This document shows positions 1 to 6,287 of a DNA stretch of 14,108 nt, piece by piece (position 1 is the stretch's first letter; each line of letters opens with the position of its first letter). The stretch comes from JBGTLA01 sp041744375 (lineage in GTDB: Bacteria > Actinomycetota > Acidimicrobiia > Spongiisociales > ZC4RG35), in assembly GCA_041744375.1 (NCBI GenBank), contig JBGTLA010000112.1:1-14108 (forward strand). The letters are read 5' to 3'. Position numbers and translations under genes: made by a program. The notes beneath the pieces were generated by a model. That model saw only the letters and a program-made list of their open reading frames with translations. It was not told the origin of the DNA and made no database searches.

Positions 1-805
1 TGCTTCGACCCTCCAGGACACCCCGGTCACCATCCGGGTCCTCGACAACGACACACCGGCCGGTTTGCGACTCCAGGCGATCACCTCCCAGCCCGCTGCG
101 GGCACGGCCACGATCTCGGGATCGTCCGTCGTCTACACACCGGCCCCCGGCACCCACGGCACCGACACGTTCGGGTACCGAGCCTGCGATGCGCACTCGC
201 GTTGTGCCGACGCCACGGTGGCCGTGCGAGTCACGGCCGTGAACCGGGCGCCGGTCGCCCGTGACGACTCCGCCACCACCGACCGTGACGTGGCCATCGT
301 CATCGACGTCCTCGCCAACGACACCGACCCCGATGGCGACCCCCTGATCGTTTCGTCGCTCACTCAGCCTGGGCACGGTCAGGCTACTCATTCCGCTTCC
401 ACGGTCACCTACCAGCCTGCAACGGGATTCACTGGCACGGACAGCTTCACCTACCGGGCGTGTGACCCCGCCGGTGCCTGTGACACGGCCACGGTCACGG
501 TCACGGTGCGGGCCGTCGACCGTCCCCCCAACGCGGCCGACGACACCGCCACGTACAACCCCGGGGGCCAGGGCTCGGTCGATGTCCTCGCCAACGACAC
601 CCATCCCGACGGAGTGGCCCTCGCTCAGAGCTCCCTCACCGTCGTCAGCGGGCCGGCCAACGGCTCGATCAGGAGCATCAGTGGCGGCGTCATCAAGTTC
701 TCGATCACCGTCGGCTACAAGGGACCGGACTCGTTCGTCTACAGGATCTGCGCCGTGAACGGATTGTGCGACACCGCCACCGTCCGGCTCAGCCCGCGGC
801 CCTGA
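1..805 (+). CDS. Tandem Ig/cadherin-like repeat surface protein, C-terminal fragment
   Basis: The reading frame is open from base 2 to the TGA at 803-805, so the 5' end lies outside the window and 267 residues are visible. They form three related domains of about 80-95 residues (roughly 1-80, 82-171 and 174-267), of the bacterial Ig-like/cadherin-like type (Big_9 or VCBS-like). Each carries a VLxNDT motif near its start; the second has a full acidic calcium-type loop, NDTDPDGD. Each ends in a YR-x-C-x5-C-x-x-ATV strand, so every domain has one cysteine pair that could form a disulfide. Such repeats belong to secreted or surface adhesin-like proteins. The protein ends right after the third domain with no sorting signal or membrane anchor, so attachment, if any, must lie upstream. 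The role and partner are unknown. The family is fairly sure; the function is not. Confidence 0.85.
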   Translation, partial: ASTLQDTPVTIRVLDNDTPAGLRLQAITSQPAAGTATISGSSVVYTPAPGTHGTDTFGYRACDAHSRCADATVAVRVTAVNRAPVARDDSATTDRDVAIVIDVLANDTDPDGDPLIVSSLTQPGHGQATHSASTVTYQPATGFTGTDSFTYRACDPAGACDTATVTVTVRAVDRPPNAADDTATYNPGGQGSVDVLANDTHPDGVALAQSSLTVVSGPANGSIRSISGGVIKFSITVGYKGPDSFVYRICAVNGLCDTATVRLSPRP

Positions 806-826
806 ATTCGCTCCGGCGGTAACCTG

Positions 827-1999
827 ATGGGAATGCGATCGTACGCCGACCTGGTGGAGGACGCTCGAGCGGCGATCTCCGAGCTCGAGCCCGGCCAGGT
901 GCGTTCGCGGCTCGGAGACCTCATCCTCGTCGACGTGCGCGAGCCCGAAGAGTACGAAGCGGGGACGGTGGAAGGGGCCCTGCTCATGCCCCGCGGCAAC
1001 CTCGAAAGTCTCGTCGAGTCCCGTCTACCCGACCGTCGAGACGAAATCGTGCTGTTCTGTGCCGGCGGGTCACGCAGCGCCCTCGCTGCGGTGACCCTCA
1101 AGGCCATGGGCTATGGCAACACACACTCGATGGCGGGGGGATTCAACCGCTGGAAGGACGAAGGCCTTCCCTGGACGGCCCCCAGCACCCTGACCTCCGA
1201 CCAGAGGGTCCGCTACAACCGCCACATCTCACTCCCCGAGGTAGGTGAGGCGGGCCAGCACACCTTGCTCGGTTCTTCTGTGGTCCTGGTTGGAGCCGGT
1301 GGCCTGGGGTCGCCTGTGGCTCTCTACCTGGCAGCAGCGGGGGTGGGCACGATTGGTGTGGTCGATTTCGACTCCGTCGACGCCTCCAACCTGCAACGAC
1401 AGATCCTCCACAACTTCGATCGCCTCGGGATGCTCAAGGTCGACTCGGCCCGTGAGACGCTGACCGCTCTCAACCCCGACGTGAAGGTGGTGACCCATTC
1501 GGAGCGGCTCACGGCGGCCAATGCCCTCGAGCTGCTGGCGGGATATGACCTCATCGTCGACGGGGGCGACAACTTTCCGACCCGATACCTGGTGAACGAC
1601 GTCAGTCTCCATCTCCGCACCCCGGTGATCCACGGTTCCGTCTACCGCTTCGAGGGCCAGGCGGCCGTGTTCTCACCTTACGAGGGCCCCTGTTACCGCT
1701 GCCTGTTCCCCCAGCCACCCCCGCCCGAGTTGGCGCCTTCGTGCGCCGAGGCGGGCGTGTTGGGCGTGCGTCCCGGCATCATCGGCTCGATACAGGCCAT
1801 GGAAGCGATCAAGATGCTCCTGGCTCTCGGAGACTCCATGGTGGGACGCCTGTTGGTCTACGACGCCTTGGAACAAGACTTCCAGACCGTGAAGATCCGC
1901 CGCAACCCCGACTGTGCGGCGTGCGGCGACGCCGACGCCCCTCCCCTGCTCGTCGACTACGACCAGACGTGCGCGCCGGCCGACTCGAGGGGCCGCTGA
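827..1999 (+). CDS. moeB: Rhodanese-MoeB/ThiF fusion: sulfur-carrier adenylyltransferase/sulfurtransferase
   Basis: This 390-residue protein has two parts. Residues about 5-117 are a rhodanese domain with DVREPEEY and an active loop CAGGSR, where Cys78 would carry the persulfide. Residues about 122-370 are a MoeB/ThiF E1-like adenylyltransferase. They show the nucleotide loop GAGGLG (156-161), the DFDSVDASNLQRQ segment, DGGDNFPTR, and two zinc CxxC pairs (Cys289/292 and Cys363/366). The family adenylates the C-terminal Gly-Gly of a MoaD, ThiS or CysO-type carrier, and the rhodanese part delivers sulfur to give a thiocarboxylate. Mycobacterial MoeZ has the same two domains in the opposite order. 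ATG at 827 or 833 could be the start; neither has a strong Shine-Dalgarno. The upstream gene ends 21 bases earlier and the JAMM gene begins 10 bases after the stop, suggesting co-transcription. The carrier it serves cannot be told from sequence. Confidence 0.92.
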   Translation: MGMRSYADLVEDARAAISELEPGQVRSRLGDLILVDVREPEEYEAGTVEGALLMPRGNLESLVESRLPDRRDEIVLFCAGGSRSALAAVTLKAMGYGNTHSMAGGFNRWKDEGLPWTAPSTLTSDQRVRYNRHISLPEVGEAGQHTLLGSSVVLVGAGGLGSPVALYLAAAGVGTIGVVDFDSVDASNLQRQILHNFDRLGMLKVDSARETLTALNPDVKVVTHSERLTAANALELLAGYDLIVDGGDNFPTRYLVNDVSLHLRTPVIHGSVYRFEGQAAVFSPYEGPCYRCLFPQPPPPELAPSCAEAGVLGVRPGIIGSIQAMEAIKMLLALGDSMVGRLLVYDALEQDFQTVKIRRNPDCAACGDADAPPLLVDYDQTCAPADSRGR

Positions 2000-2009
2000 G
2001 CGGCCGGCA

Positions 2010-2402
2010 GTGGGTCTGCGGCTGCCGAACCAGGGCCGCCAGGCCATCGTTGCTCACGCTCACTTCTGCCTACCCAACGAGGCATGCGGCCTCTTGGCTG
2101 TCGACCACAACGGGCTGATCAGGATGGTCTATTCGCTGGACAACTCCGAGTCGTCCCCCGACCGGTTCACAATCGAGCACCGGCAGCACTTCGGGGCGAT
2201 GCTCCACGCCGAACGCAGCGGTTGGGAGATGGGAGGAGTCTTCCATTCCCACCCGAGCGGGGGTGCCGTGTTGTCGGGCACCGATCTCGCCCAACCCCAC
2301 GACCCGACCTGGGTCCATGTGGTCGTCGGCTTCGTTCCTCACCTCGACCTACGGGCGTGGAGGATCGTGGCCGGGACGGCCCGAGAGGTGACGATCGACT
2401 GA
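2010..2402 (+). CDS. JAMM/MPN-domain metallopeptidase, Mec-like (M67 family)
   Basis: This 130-residue protein is a single JAB1/MPN+ domain. The zinc-site signature is complete: His79-x-His81-x7-Ser89-x2-Asp92 in HSHPSGGAVLSGTD, with the catalytic Glu24 in the N-terminal NEACGLL segment. I chose GTG at 2010 because the protein then begins just before the first domain helix, as in family members. The frame is open back to an ATG at 1914, but that start would overlap the MoeB-like gene by 86 bases and add an Arg/Pro-rich stretch with no domain character. In mycobacteria the homologue Mec releases cysteine from CysO-Cys, while MoeZ loads CysO. Sitting 10 bases after a rhodanese-MoeB gene, this protein probably cleaves a conjugate on a MoaD/ThiS/CysO-like carrier. 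No cysO or cysM is visible nearby, so the substrate is inference. Confidence 0.88.
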   Translation: MGLRLPNQGRQAIVAHAHFCLPNEACGLLAVDHNGLIRMVYSLDNSESSPDRFTIEHRQHFGAMLHAERSGWEMGGVFHSHPSGGAVLSGTDLAQPHDPTWVHVVVGFVPHLDLRAWRIVAGTAREVTID

Positions 2403-2422
2403 GCGGCCCCAGAGCAGGGGTG

Positions 2423-2983
2423 TCAATTCGAGCGGCCCAGGAGCCTCTTCAACCAGGACCACAACCCCGAGAAGAACAGGGCGATCCCGTTGACATCGCT
2501 GTCGGCTTTCACCGCTGCCGCCGCCTCGGGCGACGTAGCCGCCAGCTTGTTCTCCAGGCAGGCCACGAACTCGGAGATGAGCCGTTTGGAGATCTCGTTG
2601 ACCAGACCGGTCCGGCCGAACTGGGCTGCCGGGCCCGACAGAACCACGTCGGCGTCGATGTCGACCTGCGTGCCCCCTTCGGGAGCGGCCACCAGCACAT
2701 ATTCGACATTCACCTGGCCGCGACTGCCCCCGCGCTTGTCGACGCCTTTGCCGGCGATGGTGGCGCGCTTCGCCTGGGCATCGGGTGAGATCGTGGCCTC
2801 GCCTTCAAACGTTGCCGTCATCGGGCCGAGCTTGACCGACACCTTGCCGGCGTGAGCACCGTCGCCCTTCGACTCGAGCAGCTCTGCCCCCGGCAGGCAG
2901 TCGGCAACGGCGGGGATGTCCTGGAAGAAGTCCCAGACGGTCTCGATGGAACGGTCGACGGTGAACTGATGCTGGATCTTCAT
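2423..2983 (-). CDS. coxG: CoxG-like SRPBCC-fold protein, molybdenum hydroxylase accessory
   Basis: The 186-residue product has an SRPBCC/START-type fold at residues 1-147. Hallmarks of the CO dehydrogenase subunit G family are visible: an N-terminal FTVDRSIETVWDFFQD, CLPGAELLE, and a C-terminal domain helix with LVNEISKRLISEFV. Residues 148-163 form an Ala-rich linker. Residues 164-182 are a hydrophobic and basic helix (ALFFSGLWSWLKRLLGR) that could sit on the membrane. The start is well fixed: ATG at 2983 follows a strong GAGGAGG ribosome site by 7 bases, 19 bases after the xdhC stop. A longer open frame to 3220 would overlap xdhC and is unlikely. CoxG proteins support CO dehydrogenase and related molybdenum hydroxylases at the membrane, probably in quinone-linked electron transfer or anchoring. 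As the last gene of the mogA-xdhC operon it fits such a role. No coxLMS genes are in the window. Confidence 0.87.
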   Translation of the reverse strand: MKIQHQFTVDRSIETVWDFFQDIPAVADCLPGAELLESKGDGAHAGKVSVKLGPMTATFEGEATISPDAQAKRATIAGKGVDKRGGSRGQVNVEYVLVAAPEGGTQVDIDADVVLSGPAAQFGRTGLVNEISKRLISEFVACLENKLAATSPEAAAAVKADSDVNGIALFFSGLWSWLKRLLGRSN

Positions 2984-3000
2984 GGCGTGTCCTCCTCGAC
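2984..3000 (-). promoter_or_regulatory. Strong ribosome binding site of the CoxG-like gene
   Basis: Read on the minus strand, GAGGAGG (complement of 2991-2997) lies 7 bases before the ATG at 2983. It is one of the strongest Shine-Dalgarno sequences in the window and decides the start against longer in-frame candidates. It fits the 19-base gap after xdhC: this is the only junction in the operon where translation must begin afresh. Confidence 0.85.
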
Positions 3001-3002
3001 GG

Positions 3003-4082
3003 TCAATCGGGGCCTCCGCCCGGCGGCTCATCGTAACTGCGCAGTCCCACCGGACCTTTCCGATCCTTGAGAAAGCCTGCTTTTCTCTGTCGACGGACAG
3101 CCATGATCTCCGCCAGGATCGACCAGGCGATCTCCGTGGGACCCTCCGCTCCGAGGTCGAGGCCGGCGGGGCCGTGCAGCGCCGCCACGTCGGCCGCGTC
3201 GGGTTGGATGCCGCGCCCATCGAGGTCGGCCAATAGGCGCTCGAGACGCTCGCCGGGACCGAGAACGCCTATGTAGGGGACGCCGCCGCCCAGGCTGGCG
3301 CCGAGGTAATCGAGGTCGCGCAAGTAATTGTGAGACATGATCACCACGAAAGCCGAACCGTCGAGCTCGACCGCCGAACCGAGCTCGCCCGGAGGAACAT
3401 GCACCAGTTGGGAAGCCTCGGGGAAACGCTCCAGAGAGAGAAACGTGCGCCGGTCGTCCACCACCACCGGCTCGAATCCCAACAGCGCCCCCAGTCGCAC
3501 CAGGGGGGCGGCGTCGTGGCCGGCTCCACAGACGACCAGTCTCCGCGACGCCCCCAACACCTCCAGCATGATCGGCTGTCCATCGACCTCGACCACCCGG
3601 TGCCACCCCTCCTCCAATGCCCGAGCGGCCTCTGCCCCCAGCACACCCCGGTCCTCACGGGTGATTAGTGTTCGGTGTCCCAACCGGTCGCCCAGGTGAT
3701 GGGCGATCACGACCGGCCGCTCGGCGGCTCGCAGGGCGGTGACGAGTTCCACCACCGAGGTGGCCGGTTCGACGATGAGCTCGGTGGCTCCATTGCATCC
3801 GATGCCCCACCCCCAAACGGCTTCGTCGTCGGAGGTCAGGTCGAACTCGACATGGCGGGGTGCTCCGTGGACCATGACCTCCGACGCCACCCGATGCAGA
3901 TCCTGGTCGAGACAACCGCCCGACACCGTCCCCACCCCGGCACCGTCCGCTCCCACCAGCTGACGGGCCGCCAGCCCCCGGTAGGTGGATCCTCGCACCC
4001 CCACCACCGTGGCGAGGGCGAACTCGATACCGCGCTCATACCACTCCTCCGCCGCCGTCAACACCCGGTCGAGCTCGTTCAT
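3003..4082 (-). CDS. xdhC: XdhC/CoxI-family molybdenum cofactor insertion protein
   Basis: The 359-residue protein matches the XdhC/CoxI family, which binds molybdenum cofactor, helps its sulfuration and delivers it to xanthine or CO dehydrogenase-type enzymes. The N-terminal domain shows GSTYRGLAARQLV, GTVSGGCLDQDL (51-62) and GIGCNGATELIVEP (93-106). The C-terminal Rossmann domain begins VVCGAGHDAAPLVRLGALLG (183-202) and includes YIGVLGP (270-276). The family's closing motif HGPAGLDLGAEGPTEIA is at 303-319. The last 30 residues are a charged, Gly/Pro-rich tail. The ATG at 4082 overlaps the mogA stop as ATGA and has a GGAG ribosome site 5 bases upstream inside mogA. Length is normal for the two-domain form. 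Which molybdenum enzyme it serves is not shown by the window. Confidence 0.93.
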   Translation of the reverse strand: MNELDRVLTAAEEWYERGIEFALATVVGVRGSTYRGLAARQLVGADGAGVGTVSGGCLDQDLHRVASEVMVHGAPRHVEFDLTSDDEAVWGWGIGCNGATELIVEPATSVVELVTALRAAERPVVIAHHLGDRLGHRTLITREDRGVLGAEAARALEEGWHRVVEVDGQPIMLEVLGASRRLVVCGAGHDAAPLVRLGALLGFEPVVVDDRRTFLSLERFPEASQLVHVPPGELGSAVELDGSAFVVIMSHNYLRDLDYLGASLGGGVPYIGVLGPGERLERLLADLDGRGIQPDAADVAALHGPAGLDLGAEGPTEIAWSILAEIMAVRRQRKAGFLKDRKGPVGLRSYDEPPGGGPD

Positions 4083-4558
4083 GTGTGCTCCGTGTCCCCC
4101 GACAACAAGGCAAGGGCATGGGCCAGGAGTTCGAGCACCGCTTCCAGGTTCTCGACGGCACCGGCGGGTGAGCCGGGCAGATTGATGACGAGTGAGTCTC
4201 CAATTGCTCCGGTCACCGGACGCGACAGGGCCGCCATGGGAGTGATCTCGATTCCCCGGGTCAGCATGAGGTGCACGAGCCCCGGGGCCGGCCGATCGAT
4301 CACCTCGGCCGTGGCCTCCGGGGTGACGTCACGCGGCCCGAAACCGGTTCCTCCTGTCGTGACGACGAGGCGTGCCGCCGTGGCCGCCTGGCGAATGGCG
4401 GCCGAGATCGCCGCCCGCTCGTCGGGTACCACCATCCGCTCCACCGGCTCATACCCCGCTCGTACGAGCAGCGCCTCCAGACGGTCTCCGGATTCGTCGT
4501 TTCGGGTGCCGTGATGAACGCCGTCGGACACCGTGATGACCCGAGCGGCGGCACTCAC
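4079..4558 (-). CDS. mogA: MogA/MoaB-type molybdopterin adenylyltransferase
   Basis: This 159-residue protein is a single MoCF (MogA/MoaB) domain. It begins VITVSDG, has the pterin-binding loop TTGGTG (67-72) followed by RDVTPEAT (76-83), and ends with DSLVINLPGSPAGAVENL (121-138), all diagnostic of the family. The enzyme uses ATP to adenylate molybdopterin before molybdate insertion. The start is chosen at GTG 4558, which overlaps the stop of the upstream membrane-protein gene as GTGA, matching the coupling style of the operon. A longer frame to 4666 adds 36 residues without domain character inside that gene. Lacking a MoeA-like fusion, it could be either MogA or the MoaB variant; both names describe the same reaction. 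Confidence 0.9.
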   Translation of the reverse strand: MSAAARVITVSDGVHHGTRNDESGDRLEALLVRAGYEPVERMVVPDERAAISAAIRQAATAARLVVTTGGTGFGPRDVTPEATAEVIDRPAPGLVHLMLTRGIEITPMAALSRPVTGAIGDSLVINLPGSPAGAVENLEAVLELLAHALALLSGDTEHT

Positions 4559-5412
4559 CACGGCTGTGCCAACGGTGCGTTGAGGTCGGGTGGTATGAAC
4601 ACACCGCGACGGAGCGCCAGCTGAGAGACCAGCACCATGCCCAGGAGCCACGCCAGCGGCACCCACGAGAATCCCTGCTTCTCACCTCGGTCGTACACCT
4701 GCACCGATCTCGTCCCCAGCGCCGCCAGCACCGTGGCGATGGTGAACAAGCCGACCGTTGGCAGGGTTGGGACGAAGCCGGTGCCGTCGGGGATGAAACT
4801 GGGAACGGCCAGCAAGGGCCCCGCCACCCCGGGAATGAGAGCCAGCTTGACGGTGTAGGAAAAGCGTTTCTGTGGCGTCGAGATGTGAGACTGGCGACGG
4901 GCGAAGGCCAGGAAAGCTGCCGCCGACGCCAGGGCCACCGACAGCAGGCCGACGACGCCCGCAACCGCCAGGACTAGCTCCAGACCCACCGGCACATCGA
5001 GCGCCGCATAGGCGACGGCGCCGTTGGATGTTTCCGAGAGGGCTATGCCGGCGAGCTCCGTGAAACCCTTCCGAAAACAATGCAGCACCACCCACAAGAC
5101 AGTGAGCCGGGAGCCGTCGTACCGGCGTGAGGCCGGGTAGAGCATGAGGAAGAAAGCTCCGGCCAGCAACGTCGCCACCAGGCCCCCCGCCAGCGCCAGG
5201 TCGGAGCCGGGAGCGGTGAACTCCACTCTGTTGTGGTAGAGAAGCGGGTTCCGACCCGCCACGGAACCGGCGACGGCCAGGCCGATGCGATCGATGAACT
5301 CGGCCGCCACCACGCCCACGGCCGAAGCCAGCACCGACGTGGCGATGAAGCCATAGGCGGGGATACTTCGTTTCGTTGGGACCGATGACTGGGTGGCTGT
5401 TTCGAACTCCAC
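4555..5412 (-). CDS. Unrecognised polytopic membrane protein heading the mogA-xdhC-coxG operon
   Basis: I do not recognise this 285-residue protein. It has about seven hydrophobic segments: roughly 19-40, 71-91, 103-126, 143-170, 188-207, 219-234 and 249-267. The third carries polar and charged residues, including His111, Arg114, Lys115 and Glu119 (HCFRKGFTEL), and the first ends AAEFIDR. No HExxH protease motif, ATP-binding motif or heme-pair pattern is obvious. The start is GTG at 5412, the first start codon of the frame after the divergent spacer. Its stop overlaps the mogA start as GTGA, so it is translated together with the molybdenum-cofactor genes. Possible roles are a transporter, a membrane partner of the CoxG-like protein, or an unrelated passenger; the sequence does not choose between them. 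Confidence 0.8.
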   Translation of the reverse strand: MEFETATQSSVPTKRSIPAYGFIATSVLASAVGVVAAEFIDRIGLAVAGSVAGRNPLLYHNRVEFTAPGSDLALAGGLVATLLAGAFFLMLYPASRRYDGSRLTVLWVVLHCFRKGFTELAGIALSETSNGAVAYAALDVPVGLELVLAVAGVVGLLSVALASAAAFLAFARRQSHISTPQKRFSYTVKLALIPGVAGPLLAVPSFIPDGTGFVPTLPTVGLFTIATVLAALGTRSVQVYDRGEKQGFSWVPLAWLLGMVLVSQLALRRGVFIPPDLNAPLAQPW

Positions 5413-5470
5413 GTCGGCTCATGCTAAACCGAGCCGGCGCCGGCGAAAGGCCACTGCCGGCTCGGAGTTC
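5413..5470. promoter_or_regulatory. Divergent intergenic spacer between the molybdenum operon and the thioesterase gene
   Basis: These 58 bases separate the GTG at 5412 (minus) from the ATG at 5471 (plus), so promoters for both directions should lie here or slightly inside the genes. On the minus strand TAGCAT (complement of 5421-5426) ends 8 bases before the GTG, a distance that would suit a -10 box of a leaderless transcript, which actinobacteria often use. No convincing -35 box is seen. The spacer also holds the inverted repeat listed separately. On the plus strand a GGAG at 5464-5467 lies only 3 bases before the thioesterase ATG. The promoter calls are inference. Confidence 0.45.
5429..5465. 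repeat. Perfect 10-base inverted repeat in the divergent spacer
   Basis: The left arm CCGAGCCGGC (5429-5438) is the exact reverse complement of the right arm GCCGGCTCGG (5456-5465), with a 17-base spacer. The left arm also joins a second GCCGGC to make a 12-base palindrome at 5433-5444, so the GCCGGC core occurs three times. It lies just upstream of the putative minus-strand -10 and reaches the weak ribosome site of the thioesterase. It could be an operator for a dimeric regulator or an RNA hairpin. In such GC-rich DNA short GC palindromes also arise by chance, so function is unproven. Confidence 0.5.
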
Positions 5471-6283
5471 ATGACCATTCCCCCTGCCCCCTATCTCGCC
5501 ACCGATGACCCCGCCGTGTTCGAGTCCACCGCCTTGGCGTCTGCCGGGTGGTACGACGAGGGCCAGCACGGCGGGGTGGTGGCGGCGCTGCTGGCCCACA
5601 CCATCGAAGCCGTACCGTCCCTGACCACGATGGGGACCGCCCGGGTGACCGTCGAGCTCTTTCGAGTGGTTCCCATCGTGCCGTTACGGATCACCACTGC
5701 GGTGGTGCGGGAAGGCAAAAAGATCCAGGTGGTGGCAGCGTCGGCGTTCGATCCCGCGGGGACAGAACTGGCCCGGGCCGTGGCCCTCCGTCTGCGCACC
5801 ACCCGCATAGCCCTTCCCACCGAGACGACCGCACAGGCTTCCCTGCATCCGCCACCGGAGGCGCTCAGTCCGCCCGACATGGCCCGGTGGGGCATCGGTG
5901 CCGATGGTCGGGTCCTCTACCACCGCCACGCCATCGAGGTGCGCGAGATCGGAGCAGGTTTCCAACAGCCGGGGCCGGGGGCCATGTGGTTGCGCATCCA
6001 TCGGCCGCTCATCGACGAGGTCGAGCTGACCCCCACGACACGAGCCATCGTGGCCGGAGACTTCGTAAACGGGCTTTCCCGACTCGTCGATGCCCGTCGC
6101 TTCGTGTTCATGAACGCCGACCTGACGATCCACCTCAGCCGGCCACCCGCCGGGGAGTGGGTGGGCGTCGAAGCAACCTCCACCTATGAGCCGTCTGGAA
6201 GGGGAGTCGCCACCGGCGCCCTCTTCGACACGCGCTCCGCCGTTGGTCGAGCCACCCAGACTTTGTTCATCGACACCCGCTGA
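5471..6283 (+). CDS. Acyl-CoA thioesterase family protein (double hotdog, TesB-like/4HBT_3)
   Basis: The 270-residue product looks like a double-hotdog thioesterase. The first half has the WYDEGQHGGVVAALLAHTIE helix segment (27-46), corresponding to the QHGG helix of the family, followed by VTVELFRVVPIVPL. The second half has AMWLRIHRP (171-179) and a conserved acidic position in IVAGDFVNGLSR (193-204), near the place of the catalytic Asp in TesB-type enzymes. These enzymes hydrolyse acyl-CoA to free acid and CoA in the cytoplasm; the chain preference cannot be predicted. ATG at 5471 is chosen because an earlier ATG at 5393 would overlap the divergent gene and add a basic, domain-free leader. 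Only a short GGAG is seen 3 bases before the start. It runs opposite to its neighbours, so its link with them is unclear. Confidence 0.85.
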   Translation: MTIPPAPYLATDDPAVFESTALASAGWYDEGQHGGVVAALLAHTIEAVPSLTTMGTARVTVELFRVVPIVPLRITTAVVREGKKIQVVAASAFDPAGTELARAVALRLRTTRIALPTETTAQASLHPPPEALSPPDMARWGIGADGRVLYHRHAIEVREIGAGFQQPGPGAMWLRIHRPLIDEVELTPTTRAIVAGDFVNGLSRLVDARRFVFMNADLTIHLSRPPAGEWVGVEATSTYEPSGRGVATGALFDTRSAVGRATQTLFIDTR

Positions 6284-6287
6284 GACA

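Noticed and set aside
1914..2009. Upstream ATG extension of the JAMM gene
   Set aside because: It lies inside the MoeB-like gene and adds Arg/Pro/Thr-rich residues typical of an out-of-phase reading; GTG 2010 gives a protein beginning at the domain edge.
2407..2420. CCCC/GGGG hairpin after the JAMM stop as a terminator
   Set aside because: The stem has only 4 pairs with a 6-base loop and no T-run follows.
2984..3220. N-terminal extension of the CoxG-like gene by 79 residues
   Set aside because: It overlaps xdhC, is Arg-rich and low in domain character, and the strong GAGGAGG site marks ATG 2983.
4682..5599. Open frame of 305 codons on the minus strand with an ATG in the divergent spacer
   Set aside because: It is out of phase with the seven-helix protein, which shows clean membrane segments; the alternative is Gly/Arg-rich and crosses the start of the thioesterase gene.
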